NCBI GenBank assembly: GCA_964647785.1 | Contig: CAZYJD010000026.1 | Coordinates: forward strand, 1 to 24,717 | Direction of reading: 5' to 3' | DNA length: 24,717 nt | From: CAZYJD01 sp964647785 | Lineage (GTDB): Bacteria; Bacteroidota; Bacteroidia; NS11-12g; UBA9320 | In this document: positions 13,792-20,533 of the stretch, in pieces | Numbering within the stretch: the first letter of the stretch is position 1 | How the letters are laid out: each line of letters opens with the position of its first letter | Notes under the pieces: model-generated | The model's input: the letters and a program-made list of their open reading frames with translations, nothing else | Told to the model about the DNA's origin: nothing | The model's database searches: none | Program-made: the position numbers and the translations under genes

Positions 13792-15054
13792 ATGCACATT
13801 CAACGCATTTTTCTTGTTTTTTCACTCTTCATTCTAACAGAAGAACTTACGGCCCAGAACCGCAAATATGCCCAAGGCATGATTGACACCCTTAGCAGCA
13901 GGCACTTCTTTGGCAGAGGTTATGTAAACGAAGGACACACCAAGGCGGCACAATTCATTGCCTCTGAGTTTAGCCGCATGTCGCTTTTGCCACTGGATGG
14001 ACAATACCTGCACCCCTTTGAGATGCAGGTGAATACTTTTCCTGAAAACATTCAAGTTCTTTTCAATAACCAAACAGCACAGCTGGGTTATGACTATTTG
14101 GTATCTCCTTACAGCGGGTCAATTAACGGAACGTATGAGGTAGAAGTTTTTCCGGAAAGGTGGTTTACAAAGCCCAAAAAATTTAAGAAACTTTCTCGTG
14201 ATAAGTACAGAGAAAAAGCCATTCTTCTACCGCCAATAAAGGGTTTACCCTTGACAGAAGTATTGAAATGGTACAAGGGACCACTGATCATTGAACAGCA
14301 AAAGAAATTTACCTGGAGTGTAGGCAGGGGGTCTAGCGGAACAGCCTGGATTTGGGTAAACCCTGATTCCCTGAGCATAAACAAGGGTAACCGCGTTCAG
14401 ATTCAGATAAAACAGGAAGTGAAAGCCATCCAATCGAACAATGTTGCCGCCCTTGTTCAAGGCATGGAACATCCTGACAGCCTCATTGTCTTGTGTGGTC
14501 ATTACGATCATCTCGGTGGTATCGGGAACGAACTTTGGTTTCCCGGTGCTAATGACAACGCCAGTGGCATTGCCATGTTGCTAGACCTAGCCAGCTGGTT
14601 TTCGAATCATCCTCAACCCAAAACGCTTGCATTTGTGGCGTTTGGTGGCGAAGAGGCGGGTCTACTGGGATCGAGAGATTTTGTTTACCAGCCAAAAAAG
14701 GGCCTCCACCCCGACAACATTCTTTTTGTAATGAACATGGATTTGATGGGCAGTGGAGAAAAGGGGGCAACCATCGTGAATGCCACCGTTTTTAACGAGG
14801 AGTTCCAACTGCTCGACAGTATCAATGCCACCCATGAGTATTTACCAATCATCAAGAAAAGAGGCAAAGCAGCCAATAGTGATCACTACCACTTTAGCGA
14901 GGCCGGTGTGCCCTCCTTTTTCATCTATTTGATGGGTGACTACAACTATTATCACGAGCCTGATGACAACGCACAACAATTGAAATTAGGTCCATATTAC
15001 GATCATAGTTTTGAATTGATGCGCGACTTCATCATTGAGCTGATGCGATCATAG
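13792..15054 (+). CDS. Secreted M28-family zinc peptidase
   Basis: A 420-residue protein with an N-terminal signal peptide (MHIQRIFLVFSLFILTEELTAQ). All co-catalytic zinc residues of family M28 are visible: H237 in GHYDHLGG, D255 in PGANDNASG, the E287-E288 pair in FGGEEAGLLGS (general base and ligand), D317 in NMDLMG, and H365 in SDHYHF. The region between the signal and the catalytic domain (about 30-215) is probably a PA-like insert and N-terminal helices. The family comprises aminopeptidases and related enzymes, including glutaminyl cyclases; here peptide degradation outside the cytoplasmic membrane is most likely. The start was set by the signal peptide and promoter box. The GH3-type gene follows after 41 bases, probably in the same operon. 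Confidence 0.93.
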   Translation: MHIQRIFLVFSLFILTEELTAQNRKYAQGMIDTLSSRHFFGRGYVNEGHTKAAQFIASEFSRMSLLPLDGQYLHPFEMQVNTFPENIQVLFNNQTAQLGYDYLVSPYSGSINGTYEVEVFPERWFTKPKKFKKLSRDKYREKAILLPPIKGLPLTEVLKWYKGPLIIEQQKKFTWSVGRGSSGTAWIWVNPDSLSINKGNRVQIQIKQEVKAIQSNNVAALVQGMEHPDSLIVLCGHYDHLGGIGNELWFPGANDNASGIAMLLDLASWFSNHPQPKTLAFVAFGGEEAGLLGSRDFVYQPKKGLHPDNILFVMNMDLMGSGEKGATIVNATVFNEEFQLLDSINATHEYLPIIKKRGKAANSDHYHFSEAGVPSFFIYLMGDYNYYHEPDDNAQQLKLGPYYDHSFELMRDFIIELMRS

Positions 15055-15095
15055 TCACATAAGATTTTTAGATAAACAACGAAATTCGCTGAATC

Positions 15096-16637
15096 ATGGT
15101 CCTGGGGCTGTTTAACTCATTTCTATCTTGGTATTTTAAAAAGCGCATCGATCAACTGACCTATGCGAGTGAAAACCCTGCGGAAGTGCAGGATAAAACC
15201 TTTAAGCGCTTGTTGAAGGCGGGTTCGAGAACAGCCTTTGGCCGGATGTTTGATTTTCAGTCGCTCAAAACTCCTGAGCAGTTTGCACATCGTGTTCCCG
15301 TGCAAGACTATGAGAGTCTGAAGCCTTTCATTGATCGCATGATGAAAGGTGAACAAAACGTGTTGTGGAATACCGAAATAAGGTGGTTTGCCAAATCTTC
15401 AGGAACCACAGCAGATAAAAGTAAATTTATACCCGTAAGCTATGAGGCACTTGAAGAATGCCACTTTCGGGGAGGTCGCGATCTACTCACTTATTACTGC
15501 AACAACAACCCCGATGCAGGGATATTCCAGGGCAAAGGCCTTTTGATCGGTGGAAGCCATCAAATCAATCATTTCAATGAACAATCGTTCTACGGTGATT
15601 TGAGTGCGGTGATGATGAACAACCTGCCCATGCTCGGAACCCTATTGAGCACCCCTCGACTCGATATTGCATTGATGCCCAATTGGGAAGAGAAAATTGA
15701 GAAGATGGCACAGGCCACTAAAGATGTGGACGTAACGAGCATATCCGGTGTCCCCACTTGGACCCTTGTTTTGATTCGCCGATTATTTGAATTAAAAGAC
15801 ACGGATAACTTGCTGGATATTTGGCCTAATTTGGAATTATACATGCATGGTGGGGTGAGTTTTGTGCCCTACCGCGAACAGTTTGAAAAGCTGATTCCCT
15901 CATCGAAAATGCGCTACATGGAGAGCTACAATGCCTCAGAGGGTTTTTTCGCCATACAGGACGACCTCAGCAGAGACGACATGTTGTTAATGACAGATTA
16001 CGGGGTGTACTATGAGTTCATTCCACTCGGAGAAATAGACAAGGAGTACCCCAAAGTGTTGCGTTTGGAAGAAGTGGAGATAGGCAAAGTCTATTCAATG
16101 GTAATCACCACCAATTCGGGACTGTGGCGGTATGCCATTGGTGATACGTTGGAATTCACTTCTATAAAACCATATCGAATCCGAATAGCCGGAAGAACCA
16201 AAAGTTTCATCAATGCATTTGGTGAGGAATTGATGGTGGACAATGCCGAGCAAGCCATTCGGTACGCCTGTGAGGGCACAAACGCAATTATATGCGATTA
16301 TACTGCGGGCCCGGTTTACATGACCGCAGATGATAGTAAAGGTGCACATGAGTGGCTGATTGAGTTTAAACAACAGCCCGATGCACCTGAAAAATTCATG
16401 AACCTATTGGACGAAAAGCTTAAAGAACTCAACAGCGACTATGAAGCAAAGCGTCAAGGCAGCATCGCACTTGATCGGCCAATTTTGTTGATGTTACCCG
16501 AGGGAACATTCTATGATTGGTTGAAAACCAAAGGAAAGTTGGGAGGGCAACACAAAGTTCCCAGGCTGAGCAATCACAGAAAAATCATCAATGAAATAAA
16601 TGATATCTTAAACAATAATGATTATGAAAACAATTAA
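15096..16637 (+). CDS. GH3-family adenylate-forming enzyme
   Basis: A 513-residue protein of the GH3 family, best known from plants, where members link amino acids to jasmonate or auxin through an acyl-adenylate. Visible features: the ATP-binding motif S101-SGTTADKSKFIP, GGSHQINHF, a VPTWTLVLIRRL helix, YMESYNASEGFFAIQDD (GH3 motif 2-like), the hinge GLWRYAIGDTLEF and RIAGRTKSFINAFGEELM. Length fits bacterial GH3 proteins. No signal peptide, so cytoplasmic. The acyl and amine substrates cannot be read from sequence. Its 3' end overlaps the rhodanese gene by 20 bases. The bacterial family has little experimental work. Confidence 0.92.
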   Translation: MVLGLFNSFLSWYFKKRIDQLTYASENPAEVQDKTFKRLLKAGSRTAFGRMFDFQSLKTPEQFAHRVPVQDYESLKPFIDRMMKGEQNVLWNTEIRWFAKSSGTTADKSKFIPVSYEALEECHFRGGRDLLTYYCNNNPDAGIFQGKGLLIGGSHQINHFNEQSFYGDLSAVMMNNLPMLGTLLSTPRLDIALMPNWEEKIEKMAQATKDVDVTSISGVPTWTLVLIRRLFELKDTDNLLDIWPNLELYMHGGVSFVPYREQFEKLIPSSKMRYMESYNASEGFFAIQDDLSRDDMLLMTDYGVYYEFIPLGEIDKEYPKVLRLEEVEIGKVYSMVITTNSGLWRYAIGDTLEFTSIKPYRIRIAGRTKSFINAFGEELMVDNAEQAIRYACEGTNAIICDYTAGPVYMTADDSKGAHEWLIEFKQQPDAPEKFMNLLDEKLKELNSDYEAKRQGSIALDRPILLMLPEGTFYDWLKTKGKLGGQHKVPRLSNHRKIINEINDILNNNDYENN

Positions 16638-17031
16638 ACAACTCATGGTGGCAGGTTTTCTGGCCGTTTTCGGTCTGGTATCTTGCAGTACTTCCAATGG
16701 ACAACAAGTAGAGAATGTCAATGTAAAAAGCTTTAATGAGCAAATGCAGCAGGAAAAAGAAGGGACCTTTCAATTGATTGATGTCCGAACGGCCGGAGAA
16801 TTCAGTTCAGGCCACATTCAGAATGCAACCAATATTGATTTTTATGCCCAAGACTTCAAAGATCAAATTGCCAAGCTCGACAAGAAGAAAACCGTATATG
16901 TTTATTGCCGAAGTGGAGGAAGAAGTGGCAATGCTGCGCAAATGATGAAACAAATGGGTTTTGAGAAAGTGGTGAACATGCAAGGTGGCATGATGAGCTG
17001 GAATGCCAGCGGCTTGCCAGTGAGCAAATAG
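16618..17031 (+). CDS. Rhodanese-domain lipoprotein
   Basis: A 137-residue protein. It has a lipoprotein signal ending FGLVSC (Cys23 lipidated), a short linker, then a single rhodanese domain: LIDVRTAGEFSSGHI, ATNIDF, and the active-site loop C97-R-S-G-G-R-S-G with the catalytic cysteine, followed by GFEKVVNMQGGMMSW. It should carry persulfide or act on a thiol outside the cytoplasmic membrane. ATG 16618 and ATG 16624 are both possible (one Met-Ile apart); both lie inside the end of the GH3 gene, so translation is coupled. It ends convergently with the polyprenyl synthase gene four bases away. Confidence 0.93.
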   Translation: MIMKTIKQLMVAGFLAVFGLVSCSTSNGQQVENVNVKSFNEQMQQEKEGTFQLIDVRTAGEFSSGHIQNATNIDFYAQDFKDQIAKLDKKKTVYVYCRSGGRSGNAAQMMKQMGFEKVVNMQGGMMSWNASGLPVSK

Positions 17032-17041
17032 CAAGCTATTT
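17026..17041. terminator. Stop-codon inverted repeat at the rhodanese/polyprenyl synthase junction
   Basis: AAATAG (17026-17031), loop CAAG, CTATTT (17036-17041): a perfect 6-bp inverted repeat; a seventh C-G pair could form with a two-base loop. Each arm is exactly the last codon AAA (Lys) plus TAG stop of the two opposing genes. The repeat is certain; terminator function is inferred only. Confidence 0.4.
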
Positions 17042-18013
17042 CTTGCGTTCAATCACGTACTGAACCAAAGCTTCAAGGGATTTTCTGGATTCATTTTCCG
17101 GGAAATCCCTTAATATTTTTAGGGCATTCTCGTAGTGATGCAGCATGCGATCTTTCGCATATTCAATGCCCCCCAAATCTTTCACGGCAGAAATGACCTC
17201 GGCAACCCGATTTGCCTCCTGTCGATTCTTTTTTACGGTTCGCATCATCCGCTTTTTCAAAGATTTATCTGCTTTTTGGAGGCTGTATATCAGCGGCAGG
17301 GTCATTTTTTTCTCTCGTATATCCTGCCCAGTAGGTTTACCAATTTGATCCGGACCACCATAATCAAATAGGTCGTCTTTTATTTGAAAAGCAATGCCCA
17401 CCTGAAGGCCAAAATCCTCCATTTTCCGAACGGTTTCATCATCTGCACCGGCCGCCAAGGCACCTATTCCGCAACAACTGGCAATTAAGGAAGCCGTTTT
17501 TTTAGTGATGATATCGAAATAGACCTCTTCTGTTATATCCAATCTTCTGGCCTTTTCAATTTGTAGCAACTCACCTTCACTCATTTCTTCAACAGCGGTG
17601 CTTAGTACAGCGAGCATATCATGATCCTTGTTCTTCAGCGCCAATAGCAATCCTTTACTCAATAAATAATCGCCCACCAAAACGGCGATCTTATTTTTCC
17701 ATAGTGCATTGATGGAGAAAAACCCTCGCCGCATATTGGAGTCATCCACCACATCATCATGCACCAATGTTGCAGTGTGCAGCAATTCTACCAATGACGC
17801 ACCGCGATACGTCCGCTCGTTGATGGAGCCCAGCATCTTGGAGCTTAAAAGCACAAACATGGGTCGCATTTGCTTCCCTTTGCGCTTAACGATGTAGGTC
17901 ATGATGGTATCCAAAAGAGACACCCGGCTTTTCATGCTCTCTCTGAAGCGTTTTTCAAAGAGGATAAGCTCGTCTTTAATGGGCTCCTGGATACGATGAA
18001 GTGAATTAATCAT
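17036..18013 (-). CDS. Long-chain all-trans polyprenyl diphosphate synthase
   Basis: A 325-residue isoprenoid chain-elongating enzyme. Motifs: GKQMRP (46-51), first aspartate-rich motif D86-D-V-V-D90, second D213-D-L-F-D217. The residue five before the first Asp is Ala (A81), not the aromatic that stops growth in farnesyl synthases, so a long product (heptaprenyl to octaprenyl, for menaquinone) is expected. I set the start at ATG 18013, placing a TATTTTTG box 11 bases upstream; a longer in-frame ATG at 18076 lies inside a terminator hairpin. Monocistronic by the look of the flanks: promoter upstream, convergent gene downstream. Confidence 0.93.
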   Translation of the reverse strand: MINSLHRIQEPIKDELILFEKRFRESMKSRVSLLDTIMTYIVKRKGKQMRPMFVLLSSKMLGSINERTYRGASLVELLHTATLVHDDVVDDSNMRRGFFSINALWKNKIAVLVGDYLLSKGLLLALKNKDHDMLAVLSTAVEEMSEGELLQIEKARRLDITEEVYFDIITKKTASLIASCCGIGALAAGADDETVRKMEDFGLQVGIAFQIKDDLFDYGGPDQIGKPTGQDIREKKMTLPLIYSLQKADKSLKKRMMRTVKKNRQEANRVAEVISAVKDLGGIEYAKDRMLHHYENALKILRDFPENESRKSLEALVQYVIERKK

Positions 18014-18024
18014 TAGAGAAGGTC

Positions 18025-18032
18025 CAAAAATA
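18025..18032 (-). promoter_or_regulatory. -7 promoter box of the polyprenyl synthase gene
   Basis: TATTTTTG on the minus strand, an exact TAnnTTTG match ending 11 bases before ATG 18013. It lies between the exbD terminator and the gene, which separates the two transcription units. Confidence 0.65.
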
Positions 18033-18065
18033 CGAACACCCTGAACATGAATTGGTTTAAAATAA

Positions 18066-18092
18066 AAAAAGGCCACAATCCGTGGCCTTTTT
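18066..18092 (-). terminator. Strong intrinsic terminator after the exb cluster
   Basis: An 11-bp perfect stem (AAAAAGGCCAC at 18066-18076 with GTGGCCTTTTT at 18082-18092) with the loop AATCC. On the minus strand the hairpin ends in a T run (about seven T). It begins 24 bases after the second exbD stop and should end that transcript. The stem is symmetric enough to work on both strands. Confidence 0.9.
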
Positions 18093-18116
18093 ATTGTTCA
18101 TGATCAATGGGTGATA

Positions 18117-18584
18117 TTAGTCTCGTTCAGCATCTCTTGAAGCCGAGTAATTCAGCTTTAACGAGTTTACCTTTCTCAGCTCTTGCTTGATATCGGTAAT
18201 GATTCCCATTTTGCAGTCCACATCTCCTTTGATGGAAGTGGTTAAAAAAGGAATCAACGCCTCATCTACTTTGGTGCGCTCAAGGGTGATATACTCTTGA
18301 ACATCATCCACGGTGGCAAAAGCATCATTCAATTGAATACGTGGGGTTTCACCATAAATTTCTTTCTTCATGGGTGGTCCTACGTAAATGTAATTCACAA
18401 GCGACTTCTTTTCCAGCTTTTCTACTTCAGTGGCCTTGGGAATGCGGGTTCTTACCTTCATTTCCACATCGCGCATTTTGGTAGCCACCATGAAAAAGAA
18501 GAGTAGCATGAATACAATATCCGGAAGCGATGATGTGTTGATGGTCTGCCCACCGCCCGCTTTTTTCTTTTTGAACTTAGACAT
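18117..18584 (-). CDS. exbD: ExbD/TolR-family biopolymer transport protein (second copy)
   Basis: A 155-residue protein with a short basic cytoplasmic N-terminus (MSKFKKKKAGGG), one membrane helix SSLPDIVFMLLFFFMVATK carrying the essential proton-path Asp (PD), and a periplasmic domain. With ExbB it uses the proton motive force to energise TonB-type transport at the outer membrane. Its ATG overlaps the stop of the first exbD by one base (TGATG). The two ExbD paralogues differ clearly beyond the helix, so they are probably not interchangeable. Last gene before the terminator at 18066. Confidence 0.92.
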   Translation of the reverse strand: MSKFKKKKAGGGQTINTSSLPDIVFMLLFFFMVATKMRDVEMKVRTRIPKATEVEKLEKKSLVNYIYVGPPMKKEIYGETPRIQLNDAFATVDDVQEYITLERTKVDEALIPFLTTSIKGDVDCKMGIITDIKQELRKVNSLKLNYSASRDAERD

Positions 18585-19135
18585 CAGTTGTTTCCTCCTA
18601 TGTTTACGGGTTCTGCTTCAGATATTTTCTGGGGATACTTTTCTTTGACAACCTTCGCTTGATTCTCATTGAGTTTGGCGTAAGGCTTGCCATACAGCTT
18701 TTGTGCTTCTTCGTCACGCACTTTCCGGTAGGCTCTTTTCAATTCATTGTAAACATTGACATAGGTTTCATAAGAAGTTCCTCGGTCGTTTTTCAATGAT
18801 ACAATGGCTTTTTCGGGCTTGGTGCTGTATTTGGGATTCACCCCCTCATTGGTTAAAAATGTAATGGTCAGTTCTGTCAATTCCTCTACCTCCAACAACT
18901 CACCCTCCACCAACAGTTGATTGTTGGCATTGATCAGTACTTCCAGCACATCTCTGTTATTTTGAGTACTGGTGGGTGGTGGCTCGTTGGGATCGGGAAT
19001 GGGTGGAAGACCGACCTGCAGTCCGGTATCGATATCCATAGTGGTGGTAACCAAAAAGAATATCAACAACAGGAATGCAATATCCGCCATGGATCCTGCA
19101 TTGATTTCTGCGGTTTGTCTGGTTCTTCTCGACAT
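18584..19135 (-). CDS. exbD: ExbD/TolR-family biopolymer transport protein (first copy)
   Basis: A 183-residue protein with an N-terminal RRTRQTAEINAGSM segment, a membrane helix MADIAFLLLIFFLVTT with the conserved Asp, a Pro-rich linker (LPPIPDPNEPPPTS), and a longer periplasmic part than its partner. The family's C-terminal domain binds peptidoglycan or partner proteins in Gram-negative bacteria. It lies 8 bases downstream of the four-helix gene and overlaps the second exbD. Two adjacent ExbD genes are a normal arrangement in Bacteroidota. Confidence 0.93.
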   Translation of the reverse strand: MSRRTRQTAEINAGSMADIAFLLLIFFLVTTTMDIDTGLQVGLPPIPDPNEPPPTSTQNNRDVLEVLINANNQLLVEGELLEVEELTELTITFLTNEGVNPKYSTKPEKAIVSLKNDRGTSYETYVNVYNELKRAYRKVRDEEAQKLYGKPYAKLNENQAKVVKEKYPQKISEAEPVNIGGNN

Positions 19136-19143
19136 AGTTGCTG

Positions 19144-19557
19144 TTATTTAAAGAATCCCGAAACTTCTGAATACAGGGCTCCTATGATGGCACCACCTGC
19201 AAGCACATAGACAGAAATCAATCCGCTGTCAACCCATTTAGATCCGCTTGCAGTGGAAATACCAAAACCGGGATATTTTTCGAGAACCTCTCCCGGACCG
19301 GCGGTGTATCCAATGAATACAATGGCGGCAAGTATGGCAATGCTAATTAAGCTTCTAAGACCTTGCTTGGGGTGCGTAATCATGAAGTACAATGCTGCGA
19401 TAATCGTTCCCGCTATGGCCAACCCCATCAGGGCGTAAGTGAGATAAAGACCTGCATTGGTTCCTTTTTCGGCATTATCACCATATAAGTTCGTTAAGGC
19501 GATAACCGTAACGATGACTACAATGAGGTAATATGCCAATCTTATATATCTACTCAT
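19144..19557 (-). CDS. Four-helix membrane protein of the ExbB/ExbD cluster, function unknown
   Basis: A 137-residue protein with four predicted membrane helices, at about residues 7-24, 35-60, 69-87 and 112-134. The loop between helices 3 and 4 has GPGEVLEKYPGFGIS. I know no enzyme or transporter family for it; I recall that Bacteroidota exb clusters often have a small membrane gene at this position. It sits 5 bases after exbB and 8 before exbD, so it is almost certainly co-expressed and may be part of, or assemble, the ExbB/ExbD motor; that is inference. Confidence 0.8.
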   Translation of the reverse strand: MSRYIRLAYYLIVVIVTVIALTNLYGDNAEKGTNAGLYLTYALMGLAIAGTIIAALYFMITHPKQGLRSLISIAILAAIVFIGYTAGPGEVLEKYPGFGISTASGSKWVDSGLISVYVLAGGAIIGALYSEVSGFFK

Positions 19558-19562
19558 GAGAA

Positions 19563-20414
19563 TTAACCTTTTACGATGTTGTGCTTGATCAAAAGATCAA
19601 CCAAGCTGATAGAGGCATCTTCCATCCGGTTTACAATGCCATCAATTTTAGACATGAGGTAATTGTAAAACAGCTGAAGAATGATGGCAACAATCAAACC
19701 GGCAACCGTGGTGAGAAGAGCGATTTTAATACCTCGGGCAACAACTGCCGGAGAAATATCTCCTACTCTCTCAATTTCGTCAAATGCTTCAATCATACCG
19801 ATTACTGTTCCAAGGAAACCGAGCATCGGAGCCAAAGCAATGAAAAGAGAAATCCACACCAGCCCTCTTTCCAATTGACCCATTTGAACGGAACCATATG
19901 AAATCACTGACTTCTCTACGATATCGATTTTTCCTTCATTGGCGCGGTCAAGTCCCTGGTAGAAAATACTGGCCACAGGACCACGGGTGTTGCGGCAAAT
20001 TTCTTTGGCTTCCTCTACACCACCTGATTTGAGAGCGTCTTCAATGCGCCCCACAAACTTGTCGGTATTTACAGATGCGAGATTCAAAGAAATGATACGC
20101 TCAACAGCAATGGCCAAGCCTAGAATAAGACAAAGAAGAGGAAGCGCCATAAAGCCGGCACCACCTTCAATAAATTTTTCTTTCAGCACTTGATGACCAC
20201 TCTTTTCAGGGGCAGCTGGGGCTTCTTCTGAAGTTTCTTCTGAAGCTTCAGCAGCAGCAGTATCTTCTGCGTTGCTTTCTTCAACCTCCGTTGCATTAGC
20301 GGAATCTACCACTTCTTCAGTAGCAGCGGGAGCTTCTTCGTTCTGGGCATAGATTTCAGTGTTGAATGCCAGAGAGAATCCAAGTAATAGGATCAGTGAA
20401 AATACCTTTTTCAT
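19563..20414 (-). CDS. exbB: MotA/TolQ/ExbB proton-channel family protein with acidic N-terminal extension
   Basis: A 283-residue protein. An N-terminal signal-like segment ends at about YAQ (residue 24), then an Ala/Glu-rich acidic stretch (25-72), then three membrane helices: about 86-104, 185-208 (with APMLGFLGTVIGMI, the family's signature), and 228-252. Between helices 1 and 2 lies the large cytoplasmic domain. ExbB pentamers conduct protons around ExbD and drive TonB. The extension is long compared with E. coli ExbB, which lacks it. It is the first gene of a four-gene unit ending at 18117; promoter at 20454-20461. Confidence 0.92.
   Translation of the reverse strand: MKKVFSLILLLGFSLAFNTEIYAQNEEAPAATEEVVDSANATEVEESNAEDTAAAEASEETSEEAPAAPEKSGHQVLKEKFIEGGAGFMALPLLCLILGLAIAVERIISLNLASVNTDKFVGRIEDALKSGGVEEAKEICRNTRGPVASIFYQGLDRANEGKIDIVEKSVISYGSVQMGQLERGLVWISLFIALAPMLGFLGTVIGMIEAFDEIERVGDISPAVVARGIKIALLTTVAGLIVAIILQLFYNYLMSKIDGIVNRMEDASISLVDLLIKHNIVKG
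20199..20342 (-). repeat. Low-complexity Ala/Glu-rich coding stretch in exbB
   Basis: About 48 codons that encode mainly Glu, Ala, Ser, Thr and Val with Asp, e.g. SEETSEEAPAAPE. The DNA is rich in GAA and GCx runs and short imperfect repeats such as GAAGAAACTTCAGAAGAAG. It lies between the signal segment and the first channel helix. Confidence 0.8.
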
Positions 20415-20453
20415 TGCGATGTTTGATTTGTTTTTTATTCAATGGTATGTGGG

Positions 20454-20461
20454 CAAAAATA
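20454..20461 (-). promoter_or_regulatory. -7 promoter box of the exb operon
   Basis: TATTTTTG on the minus strand, an exact TAnnTTTG match, ending 39 bases before ATG 20414. The spacer to the start is A-rich. A good candidate promoter for the exbB-membrane protein-exbD-exbD unit. Confidence 0.65.
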
Positions 20462-20533
20462 GAAAAAAATGCATACGCTAAAATTAAATAAATGCGAATT
20501 TTCGGGCGCTTAAAAGACATTGATGATTTCAGA

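Noticed and set aside
18014..18076. Longer N-terminus for the polyprenyl synthase from ATG 18076
   Set aside because: It would start inside the exb terminator hairpin and upstream of the TATTTTTG promoter.
20492..20533. ATG start for radA 14 codons upstream
   Set aside because: RadA proteins begin at (M)AKVKTIYVCQNCG; GTG 20534 gives exactly this.
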